Source: Thereva unica
Lineage: Eukaryota > Arthropoda > Insecta > Diptera > Therevidae
Assembly: GCA_949987705.1 (NCBI GenBank)
Contig: OX465283.1
Location: forward strand, 96,211,813-96,275,812
Reading direction: 5' to 3'
Length of the DNA stretch: 64,000 nt
How positions within the stretch are numbered: position 1 is the first letter of the stretch; each line of letters starts with the position of its first letter. The notes under the pieces were generated by a model, which ran no database searches, was not told the DNA's origin, and was given only the letters and a program-made list of their open reading frames with translations. Made by a program: the position numbers and the translations under genes. Positions 1 to 13,427 of this stretch are shown here, piece after piece.

Positions 1-255
1 TCTCTAAGTGCCCTGAAACTGGCGCAATCTGCTTACGAGCTTTTAATTTCTTTCGCAAGGCAAATTGCGCTAAATATTCTTGCCAATTTCCTTTGGCGTT
101 TCAGGTTACACTCGGATTTTGTGCACGGGTCATTTACCGGCCCGTGCATTTTTTATGTCAACAAAATTCTGGGTTCAAGGAATTTTGGATTTGGAAATTT
201 AGAAATTATTAGAAATTTTCTTAATTTTGAGGGTTGCTCAAAATTTCTACATAAC
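1..255. other. left flank, no gene seen
   Basis: Unique-looking AT-rich sequence before the satellite begins. No reading frame of note. An 8-bp perfect stem (122-129 with 141-148, loop of 11 bases) built on TGCACGGG is the only visible structure; its role is unknown. Confidence 0.5.
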
Positions 256-3200
256 AGGAGGCAAAAGTAAGGTAAATTTTAATGCATTTTTAGTGCATTT
301 TATGAGGCACCTAGAAATCGATGTAATTTGAGGCCCAGGTGAGGTGCAATGACTTTCTACCGATTGATTAGTAATTATTACATTGTAATTAACTAGTTTT
401 ATAAATTAGACATGGGTGGCGTGCATAGGGTGCATTCTAGGAGGGGGCAAACTTTGACCTTGAGTTTTGACCCCCTTAGGGGCAAATGCGGATTTTTTTT
501 TATTTTTGGCTAATTGTACGATTAAATACGAAGATTTTGAGGGGTCTACGAGCTTCCTACGATTTTTTTTTGGGCCGTGGTGACGATTTCCGTGAAGTGC
601 ATAAAGTGCATTTTACCTGTTGCAGCCATAAAAATTTTTTTTGACCCCTTTAGAGGCAAGGAGGCATTTTACCTGTTGCAGCCATAAAAAATTTTGTTTG
701 ACCCCTTTAGAGGCAAGGTGGGATTTTTCTGGTATTTGTCCCAAGTATTAGGGACTGTTACGCAAATTTTGAGGGGTCATACACCCTCTAAAGTGCACAT
801 TGTAATTAACTAGTTTTATAAATTAGACATGGGTGGCGTGCATAGGGTGCATTCTAGGAGGGGGCAAACTTTGACCTTGAGTTTTGACCCCCTTAGGGGC
901 AAATGCGGATTTTTTTATTTTTGGCTAATTGTACGATTAAATACGAAGATTTTGAGGGGTCTACGAGCTTCCTACGATTTTTTTTGGGCCGTGGTGACGA
1001 TTTCCGTGAAGTGCATAAAGTGCATTTTACCTGTTGCAGCCATAAAAATTTTTTTTGACCCCCTTAGAGGCAAGGTGGGATTTTTCTGGTATTTTTCCCA
1101 AGTATTAGGGACTGTTACGCTTTGAAGGGTTCATACACCCTCCTACGATTTTTTTTGAGGCCGTGGGAGGCAAAAGTAAGGTAAATTTTAATGCATTTTT
1201 AGTGCATTTTATGAGGCACCTAGAAATCGATGTAATTTGAGGCCCAGGTGAGGTGCAATGACTTTCTACCGATTGATTAGTAATTATTACATTGTAATTA
1301 ACTAGTTTTATAAATTAGACATGGGCGGCGTGCATAGGGTGCATTCTAGGAGGGGGAAAACTTTGACCTTGAGTTTTGACCCCCTTAGGGGAGAATGCGG
1401 ATTTTTTTATTTTTGGCTAATTGTACGATTAAATACGAAGATTTTGAGGGGTCTACGAGCTTCCTACGATTTTTTTTGGGCCGTGGTGACGATTTCCGTG
1501 AAGTGCATAAAGTGCATTTTACCTGTTGCAGCCATAAAAAAATTTTTTCGAACCCTTTAGAGGCAAGGTGGGATTTTTCTGGTATTTTTCCCAAGTAGTA
1601 GGGACTGTTACACAAATTTGGAGGGGTCATACACCCTCCTACGATTTTTTTGAGGCCGTGGGAGGCAAAAGTAAGGTAAATTTTAATGCATTTTTAGTGC
1701 ATTTTATGAGGCACCTAGAAATCGATGTAATTTGAGGCCCAGGTGAGGTGCAATGACTTTCTACCGATTGATTAGTAATTATTACATTGTAATTAACTAG
1801 TTTTATAAATTAGACATGGGCGGCGTGCATAGGGTGCATTCTAGGAGGGGGCAAACTTTGACCTTGAGTTTTGAACCCCTTAGGGGAAAATGCGGATTTT
1901 TTTATTTTTGGCTAATTGTACGATTAAATACGAAGATTTTGAGGGGTCTACGAGCTTCCTACGATTTTTTTTGGGCCGTGGTGACGATTTCCGTGAAGTG
2001 CATAAAGTGCATTTTACCTGTTGCAGCCATAAAAAAAATTTGTTCGACCCCCTTAGAGGCAAGGTGGGATTTTTCTGGTATTTTTCCCAAGTAGTAGGGA
2101 CTGTTACGCAAATTTGGAGGGTTCATACACCCTCCTACGATTTTTTTTGAGGCCGTGGGAGGCAAAAGTAAGGTAAATTTCAATGCATTTTTAGTGCATT
2201 TTATGAGGCACCTAGAAATCGATGTAATTTGAGGCCCAGGTGAGGTGCAATGACTTTCTACCGATTGATTAGTAATTATTACATTGTAATTAACTAGTTT
2301 TATAAATTAGACATGGGCGGCGTGCATAGGGTGCATTCTAGGAGGGGGCAAACTTTGACCTTGAGTTTTGACCCCCTTAGGGGCAAATGCGGATTTTTTT
2401 TTATTTTTGGCTAATTGTACGATTAAATACGAAGATTTTGAGGGGTCTACGAGCTTCCTACGATTTTTTTGGGCCGTGGTGACGATTTCCGTGAAGTGCA
2501 TAAAGTGCATTTTACCTGCTGCAGCCATAAAAAATTTTGTTTGACCCCTTTAGAGGCAAGGTGGGATTTTTCTGGTATTTTTCCCAAGTATTAGGGACTG
2601 TTACGCAAATTTTGAGGGGTCATACACCCTCTAAAGTGCACATTGTAATTAACTAGTTTTATAAATTAGACACGGGTGGCGTGCATAGGGTGCATTCTAG
2701 GAGGGGGCAAACTTTGACCTTGAGTTTTGACCCCCTTAGGGGCAAATGCGGATTTTTTTATTTTTGGCTAATTGTACGATTAAATACGAAGATTTTGAGG
2801 GGTCTACGAGCTTCCTACGATTTTTTTTTGGCCGGGGTGACGATTTCCGTGAAGTGCATAAAGTGCATTTTACCTGTTGCAGCCATAAAAATTTTTTTTG
2901 ACCCCCTTAGAGGCAAGGTGGGATTTTTCTGGTATTTTTCCCAAGTATTAGGGACTGTTACGCTTTGAAGGGTTCATACACCCTCCTACGATTTTTTTTG
3001 AGGCCGTGGGAGGCAAAAGTAAGGTAAATTTTAATGCATTTTTAGTGCATTTTATGAGGCACCTAGAAATCGATGTAATTTGAGGCCCAGGTGAGGTGCA
3101 ATGACTTTCTACCGATTGATTAGTAATTATTACATTGTAATTAACTAGTTTTATAAATTAGACATGGGCGGCGTGCATAGGGTGCATTCTAGGAGGGGGC

Positions 3201-3659
3201 AAACTTTGACCTTGAGTTTTGACCCCCTTAGGGGAAAATGCGGATTTTTTTATTTTTGGCTAATTGTACGATTAAATACGAAGATTTTGAGGGGTCTACG
3301 AGCTTCCTACGATTTTTTTTGGGCCGTGGTGACGATTTCCGTGAAGTGCATAAAGTGCATTTTACCTGTTGCAGCCATAAAAAATTTTTTTCGACCCGTT
3401 TAGAGGCAAGGTGGGATTTTTCTGGTATTTTTCCCAAGTAGTAGGGACTGTTACGCAAATTTGGAGGGGTCATACACCCTCCTACGATTTTTTTTGAGGC
3501 CGTGGGAGGCAAAAGTAAGGTAAATTTTAATGCATTTTTAGTGCATTTTATGAGGCACCTAGAAATCGATGTAATTTGAGGCCCAGGTGAGGTGCAATGA
3601 CTTTCTACCGATTGATTAGTAATTATTACATTGTAATTAACTAGTTTTATAAATTAGAC

Positions 3660-5744
3660 ATGGGCGGCGTGCATAGGGTGCATTCTAGGAGGGGGCAAAC
3701 TTAGACCTTGAGTTTTGACCTCCTTAGGGGAAAATGCGGATTTTTTTATTTTTGGCTAATTGTACGATTAAATACGAAGATTTTGAGGGGTCTACGAGCT
3801 TCCTACGATTTTTTTGGGCCGTGGTGACGATTTCCGTGAAGTGCATAAAGTGCATTTTACCTGTTGCAGCCATAAAAAAATTTTCTCGACCCCCTTAGAG
3901 GCAAGGTGGGATTTTTCTGGTATTTTTCCCAAGTATTAGGGACTGTTACGCAAATTTTGAGGGGTCATACACCCTCTAAAGTGCACATTGTAATTAACTA
4001 GTTTTATAAATTAGACACGGGTGGCGTGCATAGGGTGCATTCTAGGAGGGGGCAAACTTTGACCTTGAGTTTTGACCCCCTTAGGGGCAAATGCGGATTT
4101 TTTTTATTTTTGGCTAATTGTACGATTAAATACGAAGATTTTGAGGGGTCTACGAGCTTCCTACGATTTTTTTTGGGCCGTGGTGACGATTTCCGTGAAG
4201 TGCATAAAGTGCATTTTACCTGTTGCAGCCATAAAAATTTTTTTTGACCCCCTTAGAGGCAAGGTGGGATTTTTCTGGTATTTTTCCCAAGTATTAGAGA
4301 CTGTTACGCTTTGAAGGGTTCATACACCCTCCTACGATTTTTTTTGAGGCCGTGGGAGACAAAAGTAAGGTAAATTTTAATGCATTTTTAGTGCATTTTA
4401 TGAGGCACCTAGAAATCGATGTAATTTGAGGCCCAGGTGAGGTGCAATGACTTTCTATCGATTGATTAGTAATTATAACATTGTAATTAACTGGTTTTAT
4501 AAATTATACATGGGTGGCGTGCATAGGGTGCATTCTAGGAGGGGGCAAACTTTGACCTTGAGTTTTGACCCCCTTAGGGGCAAATGGGGATTTTTTTATT
4601 TTTGGCTAATTGTACGATTAAATACGAAGATTTTGAGGGGTCTACGAGCTTCCTACGATTTTTTTTGGGCCGTGGTGACGATTTCCGTGAAGTGCATAAA
4701 GTGAATTTTACCTGTTGCAGCCATAAAAAATTTTTTTTGACCCCCTTAGAGGCAAGGTGGGATTTTTCTGGTATTTTTCCCAAGTAGTAGGGACTGTTAC
4801 GCAAATTTGGAGGGGTCATACACCCTCTAAAGTGCACATTGTAATTAACTAGTTTTATAAATTAGACATGGGTGGCGTGCATAGGGTGCATTCTAGGAGT
4901 GGGCAAACTTTGACCTTGAGTTTTGACCCCCTTAGGGGCAAATGCGGATTTTTTTTATTTTTGGCTAATTTTACGATTAAATACGAAGATTTTGAGGGGT
5001 CTACGAGCTTCCCACGATTTTTTTTTGGGCCGTGGTGACGATTTCCGTGAAGTGCATAAAGTGCATTTTACCTGTTACGCAAATTTAGAGGGGTCATACA
5101 CCCTCCTACGATTTTTTTTGAGGCCGTGGGAGGCAAAAGTAAGGTATATTTTAATGCATTTTTTGAGGCACCTAGAAATCGATGTAATTTGAGGCCCAGG
5201 TGAGGTGCAATGACTTTCTACCGATTGATTAGTAATTATTACATTGTAATTAACTAGTTTTATAAATTAGACATGGGTGGCGTGCATAGGGTGCATTCTA
5301 GTTTTGACCCCCTTAGGGGAAAATGCGGATTTTTTTATTTTTGGCTAATTGTACGATTAAATACGAAGATTTTGAGGGGTCTACGAGCTTCCTACGATTT
5401 TTTTTGGGCCGTGGTGACGATTTCCGTGAAGTGCATAAAGTGCATTTTACCTGTTGCAGCCATAAAAAAATTTTTTCGACCCCCTTAGAGGCAAGGTGGA
5501 ATTTTTCTGGTATTTTTCCCAAGTAGTAGGGACTGTTACGCAAATTTGGAGGGTTCATACACCCTCCTACGATTTTTTTTGAGGCCGTGGGAGGCAAAAG
5601 TAAGGTAAATTTTAATGCATTTTTAGTGTATTTTATGAGGCACCTAGAAATCGATGTAATTTGAGGCCCAGGTGAGGTGCAATGACTTTCTCCCGATTGA
5701 TTAGTAATTATTACATTGTAATTAACTAGTTTTATAAATTAGAC
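3660..5744 (+). repeat. higher-order satellite unit, copy 1
   Basis: Five monomers with spacings of about 358, 492, 357, 406 and 472 bp. The unit carries private variants (AGAGAC for AGGGAC near 4297, TTATACATG near 4505, GAATTTTACC near 4702, a shortened CATTCTAGTTTTGACC near 5292) that reappear at the same places in copy 2. Confidence 0.85.
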
Positions 5745-7814
5745 ATGGGCGGCGTGCATAGGGTGCATTCTAGGAGGGGGCAAACTTTGACCTTGAGTTT
5801 TGACCCCCTTAGGGGCAAATGCGGATTTTTTTTATTTTTGGCTAATTGTACGATTAAATACGAAGATTTTGAGGGGTCTACGAGCTTCCTACGATTTTTT
5901 TTGGGCCGTGGTGACGATTTCCGTGAAGTGCATAAAGTGCATTTTACCTGTTGCAGCCATAAAAAAATTTTCTCGACCCCCTTAGAGGCAAGGTGGGATT
6001 TTTCTGGTATTTTTCCCAAGTATTAGGGACTGTTACGCAAATTTTGAGGGGTCATACACCCTCTAAAGTGCACATTGTAATTAACTAGTTTTATAAATTA
6101 GACACGGGTGGCGTGCATAGGGTGCATTCTAGGAGGGGGCAAACTTTGACCTTGAGTTTTGACCCCCCTTTTTTTATTTTTGGCTAATTGTACGATTAAA
6201 TACGAAGATTTTGAGGGGTCTACGAGCTTCCTACGATTTTTTTTGGGCCGTGGTGACGATTTCCGTGAAGTGCATAAAGTGCATTTTACCTGTTGCAGCC
6301 ATAAAAATTTTTTTTGACCCCCTTAGAGGCAAGGTGGGATTTTTCTGGTATTTTTCCCAAGTATTAGAGACTGTTACGCTTTGAAGGGTTCATACACCCT
6401 CCTACGATTTTTTTTGAGGCCGTGGGAGACAAAAGTAAGGTAAATTTTAATGCATTTTTAGTGCATTTTATGAGGCACCTAGAAATCGATGTAATTTGAG
6501 GCCCAGGTGAGGTGCAATGACTTTCTATCGATTGATTAGTAATTATAACATTGTAATTAACTGGTTTTATAAATTATACATGGGTGGCGTGCATAGGGTG
6601 CATTCTAGGAGGGGGCAAACTTTGACCTTGAGTTTTGACCCCCTTAGGGGCAAATGGGGATTTTTTTATTTTTGGCTAATTGTACGATTAAATACGAAGA
6701 TTTTGAGGGGTCTACGAGCTTCCTACGATTTTTTTTGGGCCGTGGTGACGATTTCCGTGAAGTGCATAAAGTGAATTTTACCTGTTGCAGCCATAAAAAA
6801 TTTTTTTTGACCCCCTTAGAGGCAAGGTGGGATTTTTCTGGTATTTTTCCCAAGTAGTAGGGACTGTTACGCAAATTTGGAGGGGTCATACACCCTCTAA
6901 AGTGCACATTGTAATTAACTAGTTTTATAAATTAGACATGGGTGGCGTGCATAGGGTGCATTCTAGGAGTGGGCAAACTTTGACCTTGAGTTTTGACCCC
7001 CTTAGGGGCAAATGCGGATTTTTTTTATTTTTGGCTAATTTTACGATTAAATACGAAGATTTTGAGGGGTCTACGAGCTTCCCACGATTTTTTTTTGGGC
7101 CGTGGTGACGATTTCCGTGAAGTGCATAAAGTGCATTTTACCTGTTACGCAAATTTAGAGGGGTCATACACCCTCCTACGATTTTTTTTGAGGCCGTGGG
7201 AGGCAAAAGTAAGGTATATTTTAATGCATTTTTTGAGGCACCTAGAAATCGATGTAATTTGAGGCCCAGGTGAGGTGCAATGACTTTCTACCGATTGATT
7301 AGTAATTATTACATTGTAATTAACTAGTTTTATAAATTAGACATGGGTGGCGTGCATAGGGTGCATTCTAGTTTTGACCCCCTTAGGGGAAAATGCGGAT
7401 TTTTTTATTTTTGGCTAATTGTACGATTAAATACGAAGATTTTGAGGGGTCTACGAGCTTCCTACGATTTTTTTTGGGCCGTGGTGACGATTTCCGTGAA
7501 GTGCATAAAGTGCATTTTACCTGTTGCAGCCATAAAAAAATTTTTTCGACCCCCTTAGAGGCAAGGTGGAATTTTTCTGGTATTTTTCCCAAGTAGTAGG
7601 GACTGTTACGCAAATTTGGAGGGTTCATACACCCTCCTACGATTTTTTTTGAGGCCGTGGGAGGCAAAAGTAAGGTAAATTTTAATGCATTTTTAATGTA
7701 TTTTATGAGGCACCTAGAAATCGATGTAATTTGAGGCCCAGGTGAGGTGCAATGACTTTCTCCCGATTGATTAGTAATTATTACATTGTAATTAACTAGT
7801 TTTATAAATTAGAC
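5745..7814 (+). repeat. higher-order satellite unit, copy 2
   Basis: Repeats copy 1 at an offset of 2,070 bp with near identity from about 4,290/6,360 onward. The first monomer lacks about 17 bp (near 6164), so the offset is about 2,085 bp before that point. Spacings are 360, 475, 357, 406 and 472 bp. Confidence 0.88.
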
Positions 7815-9755
7815 ATGGGCGGCGTGCATAGGGTGCATTCTAGGAGGGGGCAAACTTTGACCTTGAGTTTTGACCCCCTTAGGGGCAAATGCGGATTTTT
7901 TTTATTTTTGGCTAATTGTACGATTAAATACGAAGATTTTGAGGGGTCTACGAGCTTCCTACGATTTTTTTTGGGCCGTGGTGACGATTTCCGTGAAGTG
8001 CATAAAGTGCATTTTACCTGTTGCAGCCATAAAAATTTTTTTTGACCCCCTTAGAGGCAAGGTGGGATTTTTCTGGTATTTTTCCCAAGTATTAGAGACT
8101 GTTACGCTTTGAAGGGTTCATACACCCTCCTACGATTTTTTTGAGGCCGTGGGAGACAAAAGTAAGGTAAATTTTAATGCATTTTTAGTGCATTTTATGA
8201 GGCACAAATTTGGAGGGTGCATACACCCTCCTACGATTTTTTTAGAGGCCGTGGGAGGCAAAAGTAAGGTAAATTTCAATGCATTTTTAGTGCATTTTAT
8301 GAGGCACCTAGAAATCGATGTAATTTGAGGCCCAGGTGAGGTGCAATGACTTTCTACCGATTGATTAGTAATTATTACATTGTAATTAACTAGTTTTATA
8401 AATTAGACATGGGCGGCGTGCATAGGGTGCATTCTAGGAGGGGGCAAACTTTGACCTTGAGTTTTGACCCCCTTAGGGGCAAATGCGGATTTTTTTCTAT
8501 TTTTGGCTAATTATACGATTAAATACGAAGATTTTGAGGGGTCTACGAGCTTCCTACGATTTTTTTTGGGCCGTGGTGACGATTTCCGTGAAGTGCATAA
8601 AGTGCATTTTACCTGTTGCAGCCATAAAAAATTTTGTTTGACCCCTTTAGAGGCAAGGTGGGATTTTTCTGGTATTTTTCCCAAGTATTAGGGACTGTTA
8701 CGCAAATTTTGAGGGGTCATACACCCTCTAAAGTGCACATTGTAATTAACTAGTTTTATAAATTAGACACGGGTGGCGTGCATAGGGTGCATTCTAGGAG
8801 GGGGCAAACTTTGACCTTGAGTTTTGACCCCCTTAGGGGCAAATGCGGATTTTTTTTTATTTTTGGCTAATTGTACGATTAAATACGAAGATTTTGAGGG
8901 GTCTACGAGCTTCCTACGATTTTTTTTGGGCCGGGGTGACGATTTCCGTGAAGTGCATAAAGTGCATTTTACCCGTTGCAGCCATAAAAATTTTTTTGAC
9001 CCCCTTAGAGGCAAGGTGGGATTTTTCTGGTATTTTCCCCAAATATTAGGGACTGTTACGCTTTGAAGGGTTCATACACCCTCCTACGATTTTTTTTGAG
9101 GCCGTGGGAGGCAAAAGTAAGGTAAATTTTAATGCATTTTTAGTGCATTTTATGAGGCACCTAGAAATCGATGTAATTTGAGGCCCAGGTGAGGTGCAAT
9201 GACTTTCTACCGATTGATTAGTAATTATTACATTGTAATTAACTAGTTTTATAAATTAGACATGGGCGGCGTGCATAGGGTGCATTCTAGGAGGGGGCAA
9301 ACTTTGACCTTGAGTTTTGACCCCCTTAGGGGAAAATGCGGATTTTTTTATTTTTGGCTAATTGTACGATTAAATACGAAGATTTTGAGGGGTCTACGAG
9401 CTTCCTACGATTTTTTTGGGCCGTGGTGACGATTTCCGTGAAGTGCATAAAGTGCATTTTACCTGTTGCAGCCATTAAAAATTTTTTTCGACCCGTTTAG
9501 AGGCAAGGTGGGATTTTTCTGGTATTTTTCCCAAGTAGTAGGGACTGTTACGCAAATTTGGAGGGGTCATACACCCTCCTACGATTTTTTTGAGGCCGTG
9601 GGAGGCAAAAGTAAGGTAAATTTTAATGCATTTTTAGTGCATTTTATGAGGCACCTAGAAATCGATGTAATTTGAGGCCCAGGTGAGGTGCAATGACTTT
9701 CTACCGATTGATTAGTAATTATAACATTGTAATTAACTAGTTTTATAAATTAGAC
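7815..9755 (+). repeat. variant higher-order satellite unit
   Basis: Begins like copies 1 and 2 but contains a junction near 8,205, where a truncated GAGGCAC block runs directly into AAATTTGGAGGG. This gives an irregular 595-bp spacing followed by 360, 492 and 494 bp. The pattern looks like unequal exchange between register-shifted monomers. Confidence 0.7.
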
Positions 9756-11851
9756 ATGGGCGGCGTGCATAGGGTGCATTCTAGGAGGGGGCAAACTTTG
9801 ACCTTGAGTTTTGACCCCCTTAGGGGCAAATGCGGATTTTTTTTATTTTTGGCTAATTGTACGATTAAATACGAAGATTTTGAGGGGTCTACGAGCTTCC
9901 TACGATTTTTTTTGGGCCGTGGTGACGATTTCCGTGAAGTGCATAAAGTGCATTTTACCTGTTGCAGCCATAAAAAATTTTGTTTGACCCCTTTAGAGGC
10001 AAGGTGGGATTTTTCTGGTATTTTTCCCAAGTATTAGGGACTGTTACGCAAATTTTGAGGGGTCATACACCCTCTAAAGTGCACATTGTAATTAACTAGT
10101 TTTATAAATTAGACACGGGTGGCGTGCATAGGGTGCATTCTAGGAGGGGGCAAACTTTGACCTTGAGTTTTGACCCCCTTAGGGGCAAATGCGGATTTTT
10201 TTTATTTTTGGCTAATTGTACGATTAAATACGAAGATTTTGAGGGGTCTACGAGCTTCCTACGATTTTTTTTGGGCCGTGGTGACGATTTCCGTGAAGTG
10301 CATAAAGTGCATTTTACCTGTTGCAGCCATAAAAATTTTTTTTGACCCCCTTAGAGGCAAGGTGGGATTTTTCTGGTATTTTTCCCAAGTATTAGAGACT
10401 GTTACGCTTTGAAGGGTTCATACACCCTCCTACGATTTTTTTTGAGGCCGTGGGAGACAAAAGTAAGGTAAATTTTAATGCATTTTTAGTGCATTTTATG
10501 AGGCACCTAGAAATCGATGTAATTTGAGGCCCAGGTGAGGTGCAATGACTTTCTATCGATTGATTAGTAATTATAACATTGTAATTAACTAGTTTTATAA
10601 ATTATACATGGGTGGCGTGCATAGGGTGCATTCTAGGAGGGGGCAAACTTTGACCTTGAGTTTTGACCCCCTTAGGGGCAAATGGGGATTTTTTTATTTT
10701 TGGCTAATTGTACGATTAAATACGAAGATTTTGAGGGGTCTACGAGCTTCCTACGATTTTTTTTGGGCCGTGGTGACGATTTCCGTGAAGTGCATAAAGT
10801 GCATTTTACCTGTTGCAGCCATAAAAATTTTTTTTGACCCCCTTAGAGGCAAGGTGGGATTTTTCTGGTATTTTTCCCAAGTAGTAGGGACTGTTACGCA
10901 AATTTGGAGGGGTCATACACCCTCTAAAGTGCACATTGTAATTAACTAGTTTTATAAATTAGACATGGGTGGCGTGCATAGGGTGCATTCTAGGAGTGGG
11001 CAAACTTTGACCTTGAGTTTTGACCCCCTTAGGGGCAAATGCGGATTTTTTTTATTTTTGGCTAATTGTACGATTAAATACGAAGATTTTGAGGGGTCTA
11101 CGAGCTTCCCACGATTTTTTTTGGGCCGTGGTGACGATTTCCGTGAAGTGCATAAAGTGCATTTTACCTGTTACGCAAATTTTGAGGGGTCATACACCCT
11201 CCTACGATTTTTTTTGAGGCCGTGGGAGGCAAAAGTAAGGTATATTTTAATGCATTTTTAGTGCATTTTTTGAGGCACCTAGAAATCGATGTAATTTGAG
11301 GCCCAGGTGAGGTGCAATGACTTTCTACCGATTGATTAGTAATTATTACATTGTAATTAACTAGTTTTATAAATTAGACATGGGTGGCGTGCATAGGGTG
11401 CATTCTAGTTTTGACCCCCTTAGGGGAAAATGCGGATTTTTTTATTTTTGGCTAATTGTACGATTAAATACGAAGATTTTGAGGGGTCTACGAGCTTCCT
11501 ACGATTTTTTTTGGGCCGTGGTGACGATTTCCGTGAAGTGCATAAAGTGCATTTTACCTGTTGCAGCCATAAAAAAATTTTTTCGACCCCCTTAGAGGCA
11601 AGGTGGGATTTTTCTGGTATTTTTCCCAAGTAGTAGGGACTGTTACGCAAATTTGGAGGGTTCATACACCCTCCTACGATTTTTTTTGAGGCCGTGGGAG
11701 GCAAAAGTAAGGTAAATTTTAATGCATTTTTAGTGTATTTTATGAGGCACCTAGAAATCGATGTAATTTGAGGCCCAAGTGAGGTGCAATGACTTTCTAC
11801 CGATTGATTAGTAATTATTACATTGTAATTAACTAGTTTTATAAATTAGAC
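9756..11851 (+). repeat. higher-order satellite unit, copy 3
   Basis: The five-monomer pattern returns with spacings of about 359, 493, 357, 415 and 472 bp. It shares the AGAGAC, TTATACATG and shortened-monomer markers of copies 1 and 2, but lacks some of their point variants, so it is the more distant copy. Confidence 0.82.
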
Positions 11852-13232
11852 ATGGGCGGCGTGCATAGGGTGCATTCTAGGAGGGGGCAAACTTTGACCT
11901 TGAGTTTTGACCCCCTTAGGGGCAAATGCGGATTTTTTTTTATGTTTGGCTAATTGTACGATTAAATACGAAGATTTTGAGGGGTCTACGAGCTTCCTAC
12001 GATTTTTTTTGGGCCGTGGTGACGATTTCCGTGAAGTGCATAAAGTGCATTTTACCTGTTGCAGCCATAAAATTTTTTTTGACCCCCTTAGAGGCAAGGT
12101 GGGATTTTTCTGGTATTTTTCCCAAGTAGTAGGGACTGTTACGCAAATTTGGAGGGTTTATACACCCTCCTACGATTTTTTTTGAGGCCGTGGGAGGCAA
12201 AAGTAAGGTAAATTTTAATGCATTTTGAGTGCATTTTATGAGGCACCTAGAAATCGATGTATTTTGAGGCCCAGGTGAGGTGCAATGACTTTCTATCGAT
12301 TGATTAGTAATTATTACATTGTAATTAACTAGTTTTATAAATTAGACATGGGCGGCGTGCATAGGGTGCATTCTAGGAGGGGGCAATCTTTGACCTTGAG
12401 TTTTGACCCCCTTAGGGGAAAATGCGGATTTTTTTTTATTTTTGGCTAATTGTACGATTAAATACGAAGATTTTAAGGGGTCCACGAGCTTCCTACGATT
12501 TTTTTTTGGGCCGTGGTGACGATTTCCGTGAAGTGCATAAAGTGCATTTTACCTGTTGCAGCCATAAAAATTTTTTTGACCCCCTTAGAGGCAAGGTGGC
12601 ATTTTTCTGGTATTTTTCCCAAGTAGTAGGGACTGTTACGCAAATTTGGAGGGTTTATACACCCTCCTACGATTTTTTTGAGGCCGTGGGAGGCAAAGTA
12701 ACGTAAATTTTAATGCATTTTGAGTGCATTTTATGAGGCACCTAGAAATCGATGTATTTTGAGGCCCAGGTGAGGTGCAATGACTTTCTATCTATTGATT
12801 AGTAATTATTACATATTTATTAACTAGTTTTTTAAATTAGACATGGGCGGCGTGCATAGGGTGCATTCTAGGAGGGGGCAAACTTTGACCTTGAGTTTTG
12901 ACCCCCTTAGGGGAAAATGCGGATTTTTTTTATTTTTGGCTAAATGTACGATTAAATACGAAGATTTCTGCATCGGCTTGTCTCAGCAAACAGTGTCAGC
13001 TGTACTAGACGAAGGTGCAAGTGCGATCGAAGAAACATTATGCTCAAAATGGATAACGTTGGAAATGACGGAGCTAGAAAAGAAAGCATCAAAAAGATAG
13101 TTTTACGAAAAATATAAGTTTCCTGGAGTAATAGGTGCCATTAATGGTACACACATCCAAATAATTGGACCAAATAGCGATGAACATTTATTTTTCAACA
13201 GAAAATTGAAACATAGTATTAATGCCATGATA

Positions 13233-13285
13233 GTAAGTGTGTCTAATGAAAATATAAAACAATTTAATAAGAAACCTATTTTCAG
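13233..13285 (+). other. intron 1 of Harbinger transposase
   Basis: 53 bp, GTAAGT donor and TTTTCAG acceptor. Its removal joins INAMI to ICDYKMKIRAVDG in one frame. Confidence 0.8.
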
Positions 13286-13427
13286 ATATGTGATTATAAA
13301 ATGAAAATTCGGGCAGTCGACGGTTGTTTTGGAGGTGCATCCCACGACAGTTTTATTTGGGATCTGAGCTCAGCTAGAGAATATTTCCGAAGTAAATATG
13401 TGAATGGCGATACATCTTTGCTTCTAG

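Larger units (their letters stand above)
256..12967 (+). repeat. satellite array, about 360/490-bp monomers
   Basis: About 28 tandem monomers. The anchor ATGGGYGGCGTGCATAGGG recurs near 412, 829, 1321, 1816, 2312, 3164, 3660, 4510, 4867, 5273, 5745, 6580, 6937, 7343, 7815, 8410, 9262, 9756, 10608, 10965, 11380, 11852, 12347 and 12843, with CACGGGTGG variants between. Spacing is bimodal: about 490 bp (long form) or about 357-360 bp (short form, lacking about 135 bp after CATACACCCTC). Each long monomer contains three degenerate sub-repeats, marked by paired GTGCAT-type motifs. Reading frames of 60-113 codons recur in every frame and on both strands with no conserved start; they follow from the repeat and are not genes. 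The array stops abruptly inside a monomer where the Harbinger sequence begins. Confidence 0.93.

Noticed and set aside
829..1125. Many 60-113-codon frames across the satellite array on both strands
   Set aside because: They recur with every monomer in several frames, have no conserved start or plausible protein composition, and change length with poly-T slippage. By-products of the repeat.
1..12967. CRISPR-like array
   Set aside because: Direct repeats are hundreds of bases long with no unique spacers, and the context is clearly eukaryotic.
13103..13345. 80-codon frame (-) opposite Harbinger transposase
   Set aside because: Antisense shadow spanning an intron of the real gene.
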